A stretch of 17,407 nucleotides of DNA from positions 1-17,407 of the forward strand of contig JAUQOX010000032.1 of the NCBI GenBank assembly GCA_030550695.1, written 5' to 3'. This DNA is from Gemmatimonadota bacterium. Lineage in GTDB: Bacteria > Gemmatimonadota > Gemmatimonadetes > Longimicrobiales > Gaopeijiaceae. The notes under the pieces were generated by a model. The model did no database searches, was not told where the DNA came from, and was given only the letters and a program-made list of their open reading frames with translations. Below are positions 1 through 7,282 of the stretch, one piece after another. The number at the start of each line of letters is the position of its first letter. The first letter of the stretch is position 1. Made by a program: the position numbers and the translations under genes.

Positions 1-601
1 CCCCCACCCCTTTCCGGTCGCCCACCGAGGCGCCGAACCGGAGCCACCAAGACCCCCCCAGCCCCAGCTCCAGTCCCAGGTCCACGGCGAAGCCCAGGTC
101 CAGCTCCTCCTTGCGGGGATGATCCAACCAGGCGTCCAGGATGAGGCGGGGGGCCAAATACGGCCGGAACTCCACCTCGTCGGCGGAAAGGAGGGTTCCC
201 AGGGAGAGCCCCAGGGGGAGGCTCAACAGGGTGGCATCGCCCACCCCCACCCCCAGCCCCGAAAACCAGGCCACCTCCAGGGGCACCTCGGGGTCCGCCT
301 CACGGTCGCGGTAGGAGGCCAGGCGACCCAGGATGTCCACCCCCCCGAACAGGGTGGCCCCGTCCTTGCCGTCCTCGCCGATCCCCAGGCGGAACCCCAC
401 CCGCGTCCCCTTTCCCCAGCTTTCCCACCGCACCAGGGCGCCCAGCCCGGGCCCCGGGTCCACGAGCATCACCGACCACTCCGTGGGACTGATGGGCCCC
501 AGGAGCAGGGGGGACTCCCACGGGGCCTGGCCCAGGGCGGGCCTGGAAGGGGCCATCACGGTCAGAACGACGACGGAAAGCAACCAAGAAACCCGACCCA
601 T
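1..601 (-). CDS. Secreted beta-barrel-like hypothetical protein (3' end outside window)
   Basis: This gene is cut by the left edge; about 200 codons are visible. The start is the ATG at 601, with a GAGG ribosome-binding site 8 nt upstream. The first 25 or so residues form a clear signal peptide: MGR, a hydrophobic stretch (WLLSVVVLTVM), then an ALGQA-type cleavage site. The mature part alternates hydrophobic and polar residues and is rich in Gly, Leu, Trp and Asp. Its short strands (for example LGALVRWESW, VGFRLGIGED, LDLGLELGLG) look like an outer-membrane or periplasmic beta-barrel. I do not recognise a family and assign no function. It starts 50 bp after the purA stop on the same strand, so it may be read through from purA. 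The coding call rests on the signal peptide, the start context and the open frame. Confidence 0.7.
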   Translation of the reverse strand, partial: MGRVSWLLSVVVLTVMAPSRPALGQAPWESPLLLGPISPTEWSVMLVDPGPGLGALVRWESWGKGTRVGFRLGIGEDGKDGATLFGGVDILGRLASYRDREADPEVPLEVAWFSGLGVGVGDATLLSLPLGLSLGTLLSADEVEFRPYLAPRLILDAWLDHPRKEELDLGFAVDLGLELGLGGSWWLRFGASVGDRKGVG

Positions 602-651
602 GTCTCTTGCCTCGTTCGCTGGTGGTGAGCCACGGTTCCGACCATCCAACC

Positions 652-1956
652 TCACCCCACCCGGATGATCTGATCCCTGCGGGTCCCCACGGAGATCATC
701 CGGATGGGGGTTTCGGACACCTCTTCCAACCGGTCGAGGTAGGCCCGGGCCTTGGCCGGCAGGTCCTCCAGGCGGGTGGCCCCGACTGTGGGTTCCTGCC
801 AGCCGGGAAGGGTTTCGTAGACGGGCTCCACTTGGCCCAGCACCGTCGTGTCGGCGGGAAACTCCCGGGTCTCCCCCTCGGGAGTTCGATAAGCTACGGC
901 GATCCGCACTTCGGGCAGGGTATCCAGCACGTCCAGCTTGGTCACCGCCAAGCCGGTCAGCCCGTTCACCCGGCTGGAGTAACGGGCCAGCACCCCGTCG
1001 TACCAGCCGCAGCGGCGGGGCCGCCCGGTGGTGGCCCCGTACTCCGAGCCCAAGTCCCGCACCTTCTGGTCCAGCTCCGGGGGGAAGGCGGTGGGAAGGG
1101 GTCCTTCTCCCACCCGGGTGATGTACGCCTTCACCACCCCCAGGACCTCGTGGATCCAGGTCGGACCGATCCCCGCCCCGCAGGCCGCTCCACCCGCCGT
1201 GGTATTGGAAGAGGTCACGTAGGGGTACGTGCCGTGGTCGATGTCCAGGGCCGTGCCCTGGGCGCCTTCCAGCAACACCTTCTTGCCGGCCAACAGAGCC
1301 TGTTGGATCTCGGAGCCTACGTCCGTGGCCAAAGCCAGCAGGCGCCCGGCCAAGGCGAGGGTCTCCTCCACACAGGATTCAGCATCGCCCAGGTCCTCCA
1401 CCCCCAGCTCCCGCAGCTTGGCCCGCGTCCGCTCGAGCCCCTCCACGAGGAGCGATCTGGCCCGCTCGGGGTCCTTGAGGTCCACCACCCGGATCCCCCT
1501 CCGCGCCACCTTGTCCTCGTACGCCGGGCCGATCCCCCGGCCGGTGGTGCCGATCTTCCGGGCGCTGATCCCTTCCCGGGCCCGATCCAACAGCTTGTGG
1601 TAGGGCAAGAGGAGGTGGGCCCGGCGGCTGACCCCTACCCGCCCCTCCACCGACACCCCCCGGGCCTCGGCGGCTTCGTACTCCTTGAAGAACTGCACCG
1701 GGTCCAGGACCACCCCGTTCCCCAGGAGGCAACGCTTGCCGGGGTGGAGGATCCCCGAGGGGATCAGGTGAAAGATGAAGGTCTCGTCCCCCACCTGGAC
1801 GGTGTGGCCGGCGTTGGCGCCACCCTGGTAGCGGGCCACCACATCGGCCTCGGCAGTGAGCACGTCCACGATCTTCCCCTTCCCCTCGTCCCCCCACTGC
1901 CCCCCCACCACCACGGTGCAGCGCCCCGACACCTGGGCTCTCACGAACGGACTCAC
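652..1956 (-). CDS. purA: Adenylosuccinate synthetase
   Basis: PurA joins IMP and aspartate using GTP to give adenylosuccinate, the first committed step from IMP to AMP, in the cytoplasm. The protein is 434 aa, the normal length. Near the N-terminus is the GTP-binding GQWGDEGKGK loop, followed by QGGANAGHT. Later come the GTTGRGIGPAYEDK and EGAQGTALDIDHGTYPYVTS segments, GEGPLPTAFP, TTGRPRRCGWYD, TKLDVLD and the C-terminal SVGTRRDQIIRV. All are family hallmarks and the enzyme looks complete. I chose the GTG at 1956 because AGGAGG lies 5 nt upstream and PurA proteins start just before this point. An in-frame ATG at 2064 would add 36 unrelated residues and run through a terminator hairpin. The secreted-protein gene follows after 50 bp. 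Confidence 0.97.
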   Translation of the reverse strand: MSPFVRAQVSGRCTVVVGGQWGDEGKGKIVDVLTAEADVVARYQGGANAGHTVQVGDETFIFHLIPSGILHPGKRCLLGNGVVLDPVQFFKEYEAAEARGVSVEGRVGVSRRAHLLLPYHKLLDRAREGISARKIGTTGRGIGPAYEDKVARRGIRVVDLKDPERARSLLVEGLERTRAKLRELGVEDLGDAESCVEETLALAGRLLALATDVGSEIQQALLAGKKVLLEGAQGTALDIDHGTYPYVTSSNTTAGGAACGAGIGPTWIHEVLGVVKAYITRVGEGPLPTAFPPELDQKVRDLGSEYGATTGRPRRCGWYDGVLARYSSRVNGLTGLAVTKLDVLDTLPEVRIAVAYRTPEGETREFPADTTVLGQVEPVYETLPGWQEPTVGATRLEDLPAKARAYLDRLEEVSETPIRMISVGTRRDQIIRVG

Positions 1957-2290
1957 AGTTCCCTCCTGGATGCCGGCACAGGGGGGAATGCGGCGGGCCG
2001 GCCGTGGATCTTCGGACCTAGACACGAAAGGCCGCCCCCCGCCGGGGGACGGCCTTTGGTCCATGCATCCTCTGGGAAAAGCTAGGCCCCTGGGGGAGGG
2101 GGGTCAAGGCGCCTCCGCCGGCCGGAGGCTGGTCCCGGGGACGGGGCCGGGGGGGCAGGAAGGCAACGCGGCCGAAAGCACCCTCGCCCCACCCATCCCC
2201 TGGTCCGGGCCGGGCGCTGCCCCCATCGTTGCGGCCCCCGGCGAGCCCCGGCGCCCGGCCCATCGCCCTGGAGCGCAGACCCCGCCCTCC
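1957..2290. other. Intergenic region between the aldolase gene and purA
   Basis: This 334-bp gap has no convincing gene. It holds a strong terminator hairpin (2027-2057, listed separately) and a second inverted repeat with 7-bp arms (GCCTCCG 2111-2117, CGGAGGC 2123-2129) that lacks a T-tract. Only about 70 bp remain between the terminator and the purA start, so a purA promoter would have to lie there. I see no clear -35/-10 pair. Minus-strand frames open through the gap are Gly/Pro/Arg-rich and look like GC artefacts. Confidence 0.6.
2027..2057 (-). terminator. Rho-independent-type terminator hairpin after the aldolase gene
   Basis: The outer arms AAAGGCCG (2027-2034) and CGGCCTTT (2050-2057) pair perfectly. 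The stem continues with five C-G pairs past one bulged base to a four-base loop. On the minus strand the stem ends in TTT followed by CGTGTCT, a weak U-tract, so it most likely ends transcripts from the trpS-pilT-aldolase side before purA. It is nearly symmetrical and could also work on the plus strand. Confidence 0.75.
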
Positions 2291-3190
2291 TCAGGCCCCT
2301 GCGAGGAGCCCTGCCCGCACCAGGAGCTCCCGCACTTCTCCCCGGCGTCCTTCCGGAAGGGGGCGGAGCGGGGGGCGCGGCGGCCCTCCCCGGTAGCCCA
2401 GCAGGTCCAAGGCCGCTTTCACCCCCCCGATCCCCATCCCGGCCACCAGGTCCTGGTGGAGAGGACCCAACCTCTCCTGGAGCCGGCCGGCTTCCGAAGT
2501 GCGTCCGGCCCGATAGGCCTGGAAAAGCCGACCGCATTCCTCCGGAGCCAGGTCCGCGACGGCGACGATCCCTCCCACGGCGCCCACCTCCATCCCGGCG
2601 TACAGGTGAGCCCCGCTCCCCACCAGTACGGCGAAGCCCCTGCGGCACTGCCCCACCAGCTCCCCCACCAGCTCCAGCTTCCCCCGGGAGTCCTTGATTC
2701 CCACGATGTTCCCGTGGCGGGAGAGTTCCGCCACCAGGCCGGTGGGGAGGTCCAGGGTGCTCATGCGGAGGGGGGCCTGGTACACGATGACCGGCACGGG
2801 TGAGGCATCGGCCACGGCCCAGTAGTGTTCCCGGAGTGCCTCGGGGGTCATAGCCCCCCGGTAGTAGGCGGGGGGCTGGACCAAGACAGCCTGGGCGCCG
2901 GCCTCCGCCGCGGCCCGACAAAGGCGGATGGTGGCCCGGGTGGACTCAAGGCCCGTCCCGACGCTCAGCACCATGTGGGGCGGCAAGACCTCCCGCGCCA
3001 CCTCCACCAACGCCACGCGTTCCGCCTCGTCCAAAAGGACACCTTCTCCCGTGGTGCCCGCCAGCACCACCCCCTGGACGGGCGCCCGGGCCCACCGCTC
3101 CAGGTTGAAGCGGAGACCGTCCCGGTCCACCTCGCCGGTGGTGGGGTGGAAGGGGGTGGTGACCGGAAGGAACACGCCGCTGAGGTCCAT
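2291..3190 (-). CDS. DapA-superfamily class I aldolase (4-hydroxy-tetrahydrodipicolinate synthase / 4-hydroxy-2-oxoglutarate aldolase-like)
   Basis: This 299-aa TIM-barrel lyase forms or cleaves a pyruvate Schiff base. The GTTGEG substrate loop is at residues 45-50, the catalytic Tyr at about 137 in VYQAP, and the Schiff-base Lys at 166 in GIKDSRG. The usual YN.P/YS.P motif is YQAP here. The stretches NIVGIKDS, GAVGGIVAVA and LLGYRGGPPRPPL resemble the hydroxy-oxoglutarate aldolase branch as much as true DapA, so the substrate is open: aspartate semialdehyde, 4-hydroxy-2-oxoglutarate or another 2-keto acid. No other lysine gene is nearby. The ATG at 3190 is preceded by AGGA and matches the family N-terminus (MDLSGVFLPVTTPF). 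An in-frame start at 3310 would overlap pilT and add non-homologous residues. It follows pilT by 37 bp and ends before a terminator. Confidence 0.88.
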   Translation of the reverse strand: MDLSGVFLPVTTPFHPTTGEVDRDGLRFNLERWARAPVQGVVLAGTTGEGVLLDEAERVALVEVAREVLPPHMVLSVGTGLESTRATIRLCRAAAEAGAQAVLVQPPAYYRGAMTPEALREHYWAVADASPVPVIVYQAPLRMSTLDLPTGLVAELSRHGNIVGIKDSRGKLELVGELVGQCRRGFAVLVGSGAHLYAGMEVGAVGGIVAVADLAPEECGRLFQAYRAGRTSEAGRLQERLGPLHQDLVAGMGIGGVKAALDLLGYRGGPPRPPLRPLPEGRRGEVRELLVRAGLLAGA

Positions 3191-3227
3191 GATCTGCGAT
3201 CCTTTCCCCGAAAGCCCCGACCCCGCC

Positions 3228-4370
3228 TCAGTTCCCGAACAGCTTCCCCATCTCGTCGGCCAGGCTGGACTGCTGGAAACTGCTGTCGCCCTGCCCCGAG
3301 CTGGAGGCACCGAACACGTTCATCTTCAGGTCGAAATCGGTGGGGTTGTTGGCGTTCTGTTTGGCCACCTCGAAGTCCACCACCCCGGCCCGGACGAGGT
3401 CCATGAGGTGCTGGTCGAAACTCTGGGAACCGTAATGCTGGCGCCCTTCCTCGATGAGATCCGGGATCTCGTGGGTACGGGCCGGGTCGCGAATGCAGTC
3501 GCGAATGGTGCCCGTCACCACCATGATCTCCAGGGCCGCTACCCGCCCCTGCCCATCCTTCCTGGGGAGCAGACGTTGGCTGATCACCGCTTGCAGGGTT
3601 TCCGCAAGACGGATGCGAATGATCTCCTGCTCTTCGGGAGGGAACACCGCCAGCAGACGGGAAATGGTCTGGTATGCGTTCTGGGTGTGGAGGGTGGAGA
3701 TGACCAGATGTCCGGTTTCCGCCGCCTTCATCCCGGTGTCGATGGTCTCGGCGTCCCGCATCTCGCCGATCAGGATCACATCAGGATCTTGGCGCAGGGC
3801 GGCCCGGAGCCCCGTCATGAAGGAGGCGGTGTCCGTCCCCACGTCCCGCTGGGTGATGGAGCTCTTCTGATCCCGATGCAGAAACTCGATGGGGTTCTCC
3901 AATGTGACGATGTGTTTCTGATAGTTCATGTTGATATGTTGCACCATCGCCGCCATGGTGGAGCTCTTCCCCGATCCTGTGGCGCCGGTCACCAGGATGA
4001 GGCCACGCTCGGCATCACAGATCTTGTGCAGGACAGGCGGCAATTTGAGGTCTTCGAAGGTGGGGACCTCGATGGGGATCGTGCGCATCACGATCATGAA
4101 GGTACCGCGCTGGCGGAGGATGTTCACCCTGAAGCGCCCCAGGCCGGGAACGCCCCAGGAGCAGTCGTAGTCCAGGATCTCGTCGATGCGCTGGCGGTCC
4201 TGCTCCCTGGGGATGAGCTTGAGGGCCAAGGCTTTCACCTGGTCGGGACTCAACCGCTGCTGGGTCATGGGGATCAGCCTGCCGTGGAGGCGGGCCCGGA
4301 TCACGTCGCCGGCCTTGATGTGGATGTCGCTGGCCCCCCTTTCCACCGCGGCTTTGAAGATCTCGATCAT
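3228..4370 (-). CDS. pilT: Type IV pilus retraction ATPase, PilT family
   Basis: PilT is the hexameric cytoplasmic ATPase that powers pilus retraction and twitching motility. The protein is 380 aa. It starts with the PilT-type N-domain (AVERGASDIHIKAG) and carries Walker A GATGSGKS at 129-136, the Walker B region VILIGEMRD at 198-206 and the His box HLVISTLHTQNA at 221-232. The conserved PilT AIRNLIRE motif is replaced by TIRDCIRD (288-295). The last 30 or so residues are a Ser/Gln-rich tail (ASSSGQGDSSF), so a PilU-like or lineage-specific PilT is possible. The ATG at 4370 is the only sensible start; AGGAG lies unusually close to it. It sits 64 bp after trpS and 37 bp before the aldolase gene. 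No other pilus genes are in the window. Confidence 0.92.
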   Translation of the reverse strand: MIEIFKAAVERGASDIHIKAGDVIRARLHGRLIPMTQQRLSPDQVKALALKLIPREQDRQRIDEILDYDCSWGVPGLGRFRVNILRQRGTFMIVMRTIPIEVPTFEDLKLPPVLHKICDAERGLILVTGATGSGKSSTMAAMVQHINMNYQKHIVTLENPIEFLHRDQKSSITQRDVGTDTASFMTGLRAALRQDPDVILIGEMRDAETIDTGMKAAETGHLVISTLHTQNAYQTISRLLAVFPPEEQEIIRIRLAETLQAVISQRLLPRKDGQGRVAALEIMVVTGTIRDCIRDPARTHEIPDLIEEGRQHYGSQSFDQHLMDLVRAGVVDFEVAKQNANNPTDFDLKMNVFGASSSGQGDSSFQQSSLADEMGKLFGN

Positions 4371-4410
4371 GCTCCTCGCCCCTGTTCCGGTTGCGGGAAG
4401 GTTCCGGTCA

Positions 4411-4426
4411 CCGGCCTGACGGCCGG
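4411..4426 (-). other. Short hairpin between trpS and pilT
   Basis: A perfect 6-bp inverted repeat (CCGGCC, TGAC loop, GGCCGG) lies 9 bp after the trpS stop. It has no T-tract, so it is at most a weak attenuating or RNA-stabilising element within a cotranscribed pair. Confidence 0.35.
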
Positions 4427-4434
4427 CGCGGGCC

Positions 4435-5448
4435 TTACCCCAGGGCCACCCGCCAGTCCAGCCCCATGCGGCTCCTGACCTCGGCCATGGTGCGCCGGGC
4501 GATGGCCGAAGCCCGCCGCGCGCCCGCGGCCAGGATCTCCAGAACTTCGTCCTTCCGCTCCCGGTAGTACGCCGCCCGCTCCCGGAAGGGTTCGAACTCC
4601 CGGGTGATGGTGTCGGCCAGGATCCGCTTGCACTCTACGCATCCCCGCCGGGCGGTCCGGCACTGCTGGGCGATGTCGTCGAGGCCCACGTCGGGGGGGA
4701 AGTGCTCGTGGAGATGGTAGACGTTGCAGACTTCCGGGCGGCCCGGATCCTGCCGGGTCACCCGCTGGGGATCGGTGACCGCGGTGCGGATGCGGGCCCA
4801 GATCTCGGGGGCCTCGGCCAAGATCCCCACCGTGTTCCCCAAGGATTTGCTCATCTTCGCCTGGCCGTCCAGGCCCATGACGCGCCCCATCCCGCTGACG
4901 ATGGCCTGGGGCTCGGGGAAGAACTCTCCGAAACGGGCGTTCCAGCGCCGCGCAATTTCCCGGGTCAGTTCCAGGTGTTGAAGCTGGTCCTCACCCACCG
5001 GCACGGCCTCGGCCCGGTAGATGAGGATGTCCGCAGCTTGGAGAATCGGGTAGTTCAGGATGCCGGCGGGCACCGACTCCAGCCGGGAGGCCTTGTCCTT
5101 GTATTGGGTCATCCGCTCGAGTTCCCCGACGGGGGTGACGGCGTTGAACAACCAGGCCAGCTCCGTATGCTCAGGAACCTCGGACTGCACGAACAGCGAG
5201 CATTTGTCGGGATCGAGCCCCACGGCCAGCAGGCTCACGGCCATGTCGAAGATCCGCTGGGGAAGCTGGCGGGGATCATAGTCCCCGGTGATGGCGTGCT
5301 GGTCGACGATACAGAACAGACAATCGTCCGTTTCCTGAAGGGCCACCCATTGACGAAAGGCTCCCAGGTAGTTTCCCAGGTGGGCTTCCCCGCTGGGCTG
5401 GACGCCGCTCAACACCCTTCGTTTTTTCGGGACCTTCTTGGTGGGCAT
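4435..5448 (-). CDS. trpS: Tryptophan-tRNA ligase
   Basis: This class I aminoacyl-tRNA synthetase charges tRNA-Trp with tryptophan in the cytoplasm. The protein is 337 aa, the normal TrpS size. The ATP-binding HIGH-type motif appears as HLGN at 23-26 (PSGEAHLGNYLGA) and the KMSKS loop is at 198-202. Between them are MTQYKDK, the Trp-pocket region ILNYPILQAADIL and VGEDQ. It ends in a typical helical domain with GCVECKRILAD. The ATG at 5448 has a strong GAGAGGAGG site 5 nt upstream. The first ten residues are Lys/Arg-rich (KKVPKKRR). It is the first minus-strand gene left of a divergent intergenic region, and pilT follows after 64 bp. Confidence 0.97.
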   Translation of the reverse strand: MPTKKVPKKRRVLSGVQPSGEAHLGNYLGAFRQWVALQETDDCLFCIVDQHAITGDYDPRQLPQRIFDMAVSLLAVGLDPDKCSLFVQSEVPEHTELAWLFNAVTPVGELERMTQYKDKASRLESVPAGILNYPILQAADILIYRAEAVPVGEDQLQHLELTREIARRWNARFGEFFPEPQAIVSGMGRVMGLDGQAKMSKSLGNTVGILAEAPEIWARIRTAVTDPQRVTRQDPGRPEVCNVYHLHEHFPPDVGLDDIAQQCRTARRGCVECKRILADTITREFEPFRERAAYYRERKDEVLEILAAGARRASAIARRTMAEVRSRMGLDWRVALG

Positions 5449-5615
5449 GAACCCTCCTCTCCTTCCTTTTCCACTCCATGTGAGGGAGGCGTTAACTTAT
5501 CGTGCCCCGGCTGAGCCTGGAACCCTTCCGGCAGAACCCTGGCTTTTCCGAGTACCCTTTGCGCGCCGTGGGCGCGAATCGGACCGGTACCTTGTCCTCG
5601 ACCCCCCTTCCCGCC
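5449..5615. other. Divergent promoter region between trpS and the inositol-phosphatase gene
   Basis: The gap of 167 bp must hold signals for trpS (minus) and the phosphatase gene (plus). The only AT-rich island is GTTAACTTAT at 5491-5500, which could contribute a -10 element to either strand; I see no good matching -35. A GGGAGG lies just before this island. A perfect CGCGCC-GTG-GGCGCG hairpin is at 5562-5576. Confidence 0.4.
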
Positions 5616-6584
5616 ATGGATCTTCTCCTTGCCGCCGCCCGAGCCGCCGCCCGGGCCGCCGTCCAGGTGCACTCCCGCCATTTCCGCCGGCTGGATCCCG
5701 CCGCCGCCTGGGAAAAAGGCCCCAGCGATTTCGTCTCCCAGGTGGACCTGGAGGCCCAGGAAGCGGCCCTGGGCGTCATTCGGGAACGGTTCCCGGGCCA
5801 CGCCATCCTGGCGGAGGAGACGGGGGTGCAGGGGGTGAGTGGAAGGCCCCCGGACCCGTCCCCCTCTTCCCAGACGGTCGCCACCCCTGGGGGGTCGGAA
5901 GGGACGGGGGCGGCGCCCCGAGGTGACCTGAGGGAGACGGGATCCCCCCCCCCAGACCCATCCGGCCGCCTTTGGCCCCCCGACGGGACTCCCCTGTGGA
6001 TCGTGGATCCTTTGGACGGCACCACGAATTTCCTCCACGGGCACCCCATGTTTGCCGTGTCCGTGGCCGTGGGGCGGCGGGATCCGGCGGCCCGCGCCGG
6101 GGGAAAGATCCTGGCGGGGGTGGTGGCGGCAGCGCGCACCGGTGAGGAATGGTGGGCGGTGAGGGGGGGCGGGGCTTGGAAGAGCGGGCTTCCCATAAGG
6201 GTGTCGCGGGTGGGCCGGTTGAAGGAAGCCCTGGTGGGAACAGGCTTTCCCTTCAAGGAGCCGAGCCTGGTCCCCCGCTACCTCGGGCAACTCGGCAGGG
6301 TCCTGGTGGCTTCGTCGGGGGTGCGACGGTGCGGATCGGCGGCCCTGGACCTCTGTTACGTGGCCGAGGGGATCCTGGACGCCTTCTGGGAGGAGGCCTA
6401 CCTGAGTCCCTGGGATGTGGCCGCAGGATCCTTGATCCTGGAAGAGGCGGGGGGGGTGGCCCTCCGCTTGGACGGCACCCCCCTCGACCTCCGGGACGGG
6501 TCTGTGTTGGCCGCGAACTCACCCGCCCTGTTGGAAGAGTTGGGGCGGGTGGTGGCGGGAAAAGGGTTCGACCTGAACCCCTAG
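5616..6584 (+). CDS. Inositol monophosphatase family phosphatase with low-complexity insertion
   Basis: A Mg-dependent sugar- or inositol-phosphate phosphatase of the IMPase/SuhB/HisN group. Metal-site motifs are present: ILAEE (residues 64-68), WIVDPLDGTTNF (128-139), the GSAALDLCYVAEG region and the C-terminal WDVAAG (266-271). The protein is 322 aa against roughly 260-270 for the family. The excess sits between the AEE and DPLDGTTNF motifs, where about 55 Pro/Gly/Ser-rich residues (71-126) replace a short loop. I start at the ATG at 5616 because it fits the family N-terminus (helix MDLLLAAARAAARAAV). It has no Shine-Dalgarno, and an in-frame GTG at 5502 behind GGGAGG is a possible alternative. 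The exact substrate (inositol-1-P, histidinol-P, fructose-1,6-bisP or PAP) cannot be read from the sequence. It is the only confident plus-strand gene. Confidence 0.9.
   Translation: MDLLLAAARAAARAAVQVHSRHFRRLDPAAAWEKGPSDFVSQVDLEAQEAALGVIRERFPGHAILAEETGVQGVSGRPPDPSPSSQTVATPGGSEGTGAAPRGDLRETGSPPPDPSGRLWPPDGTPLWIVDPLDGTTNFLHGHPMFAVSVAVGRRDPAARAGGKILAGVVAAARTGEEWWAVRGGGAWKSGLPIRVSRVGRLKEALVGTGFPFKEPSLVPRYLGQLGRVLVASSGVRRCGSAALDLCYVAEGILDAFWEEAYLSPWDVAAGSLILEEAGGVALRLDGTPLDLRDGSVLAANSPALLEELGRVVAGKGFDLNP
5847..5963 (+). repeat. In-frame 102-bp insertion bracketed by imperfect 15-bp direct repeats
   Basis: CCCCCGGACCCGTCC (5847-5861) recurs as CCCCCAGACCCATCC (5949-5963), 13 of 15 bases matching and offset by 102 bp, or 34 codons. 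Both copies encode PPDPS. The stretch between is Pro/Gly/Ser-rich and falls where IMPases normally have a short loop, so it looks like a tolerated expansion. Confidence 0.55.
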
Positions 6585-6585
6585 G

Positions 6586-6640
6586 CCCGTCCCGTTCCTC
6601 GGGGGGCCCCGCCTCCCGGGGGCGGGACGGGACCCGTTTT
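6586..6640 (+). terminator. Rho-independent terminator after the phosphatase gene
   Basis: The arms CCCGTCCCG (6586-6594) and CGGGACGGG (6623-6631) are perfectly complementary. Further G/C pairing is possible inside, and ACCCGTTTT follows on the plus strand. It begins 2 bp past the phosphatase stop and separates it from the convergent hsp20 gene. Confidence 0.8.
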
Positions 6641-6642
6641 CC

Positions 6643-7104
6643 TCAGTTTTCCGCCTTGATGGCGATCTTCTTGCTCTTGGCCTCGGGGGCCTTGGGCATC
6701 TCCACGTAGAGAATCCCGTCCTTGAAGTGGGCGGTGATCTCGTCGGTCTTCACCGTGCGGGGGAGCGTGAACTGCCGCTCGAAGGACCCGTAGCAGCGCT
6801 CCCACACGTGGTAGCGCCGGTCTTCCTTCTCCTCCCGCTCCTCCTTCTTCTCGCCCCGGATGGACAGGACGTTGTTCTCCACCTCGATCTCGACGTCGTC
6901 GATGCTCATCCCCGGAAGCTCTGCGGTGAGGATGAGGGCGTCTTTGGTCTCCTCCACGTTCACCGCGGGAGTCCAGAAGGGACGGGTGCTGGCTTCACCG
7001 GGGAACGCGGCCCCGAAAAGACGGTTCAGACGGTTGGTCATCTCCTCGAGTTCCTGCCAGGGAGAGAGGAACGGAGTCCGACGGGTATAGCGGGTGATGG
7101 CCAT
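6643..7104 (-). CDS. hsp20: Small heat-shock protein, Hsp20/alpha-crystallin family
   Basis: A 153-aa ATP-independent holdase that binds unfolding proteins in the cytoplasm, usually as large oligomers. The N-terminal arm has the bacterial pattern PWQELEEMTNRLNRLF. The alpha-crystallin domain covers about residues 46-140 (PAVNVEETKDALILTAELPGM, then VLSIRGEKKEE) and ends in the signature FKDGILYVEMPKA. A C-terminal IAI-type I-x-I motif (residues 147-149) is present. A highly charged loop (EKKEEREEKEDRR) marks the dimerisation-loop region. The ATG at 7104 has a near-perfect AGGAGGTGA (7110-7118) upstream. A frame open to 7260 adds only an Arg/Pro-rich, non-homologous leader and overlaps the promoter. 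A sigma-54-type promoter lies about 105 bp upstream. Confidence 0.96.
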   Translation of the reverse strand: MAITRYTRRTPFLSPWQELEEMTNRLNRLFGAAFPGEASTRPFWTPAVNVEETKDALILTAELPGMSIDDVEIEVENNVLSIRGEKKEEREEKEDRRYHVWERCYGSFERQFTLPRTVKTDEITAHFKDGILYVEMPKAPEAKSKKIAIKAEN

Positions 7105-7109
7105 GACAC

Positions 7110-7118
7110 TCACCTCCT
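7110..7118 (-). promoter_or_regulatory. Strong ribosome-binding site of hsp20
   Basis: The minus strand reads AGGAGGTGA, a full anti-Shine-Dalgarno match, with good spacing to the ATG at 7104. It fixes the hsp20 start against the longer open frame. A GGATCC-CCCGA-GGATCC hairpin (7125-7141) lies just upstream in the leader but does not cover the site. Confidence 0.8.
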
Positions 7119-7218
7119 GTTCTGGGATCCTCGGGGGATCCGATGGTCGGTGCCGGGTCAACCGAGAGCCCCAGGGCCCTTGCCGCCTGGCCCGGCGTCG
7201 TTTCTGCCCCCTCCCTCC

Positions 7219-7234
7219 AGCAGGAGGCGTGCCA
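7219..7234 (-). promoter_or_regulatory. Sigma-54 (RpoN) -24/-12 promoter for hsp20
   Basis: The minus strand reads TGGCACGCCTCCTGCT. Against the sigma-54 consensus TGGCACG-N4-TTGCW only one base differs, and the diagnostic GG and GC are exactly 10 nt apart. The predicted transcription start is near 7208, giving a leader of about 105 nt before the hsp20 ATG. RpoN promoters need an AAA+ enhancer-binding activator, which is not encoded in this window. Confidence 0.7.
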
Positions 7235-7282
7235 GGACCGACAGCCTTCTGATCTGCCAAATTGAATCACAGCAAGGATTTA

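Noticed and set aside
1957..2064. Longer purA from the ATG at 2064
   Set aside because: The extension is non-homologous and crosses a terminator hairpin, whereas the GTG at 1956 has an ideal ribosome-binding site and gives the normal length.
607..2085. 492-codon plus-strand frame opposite purA
   Set aside because: It is a shadow of purA with no motif and biased His/Pro/Gly content.
2082..2921. 279-codon minus-strand frame overlapping the aldolase gene and the intergenic gap
   Set aside because: It is Gly/Arg/Pro-rich, motif-free and out of frame with the clear aldolase.
7105..7260. Longer hsp20 from 7260
   Set aside because: The added residues are Arg/Pro-rich without homology and overlap the sigma-54 promoter; AGGAGGTGA directly precedes the ATG at 7104.
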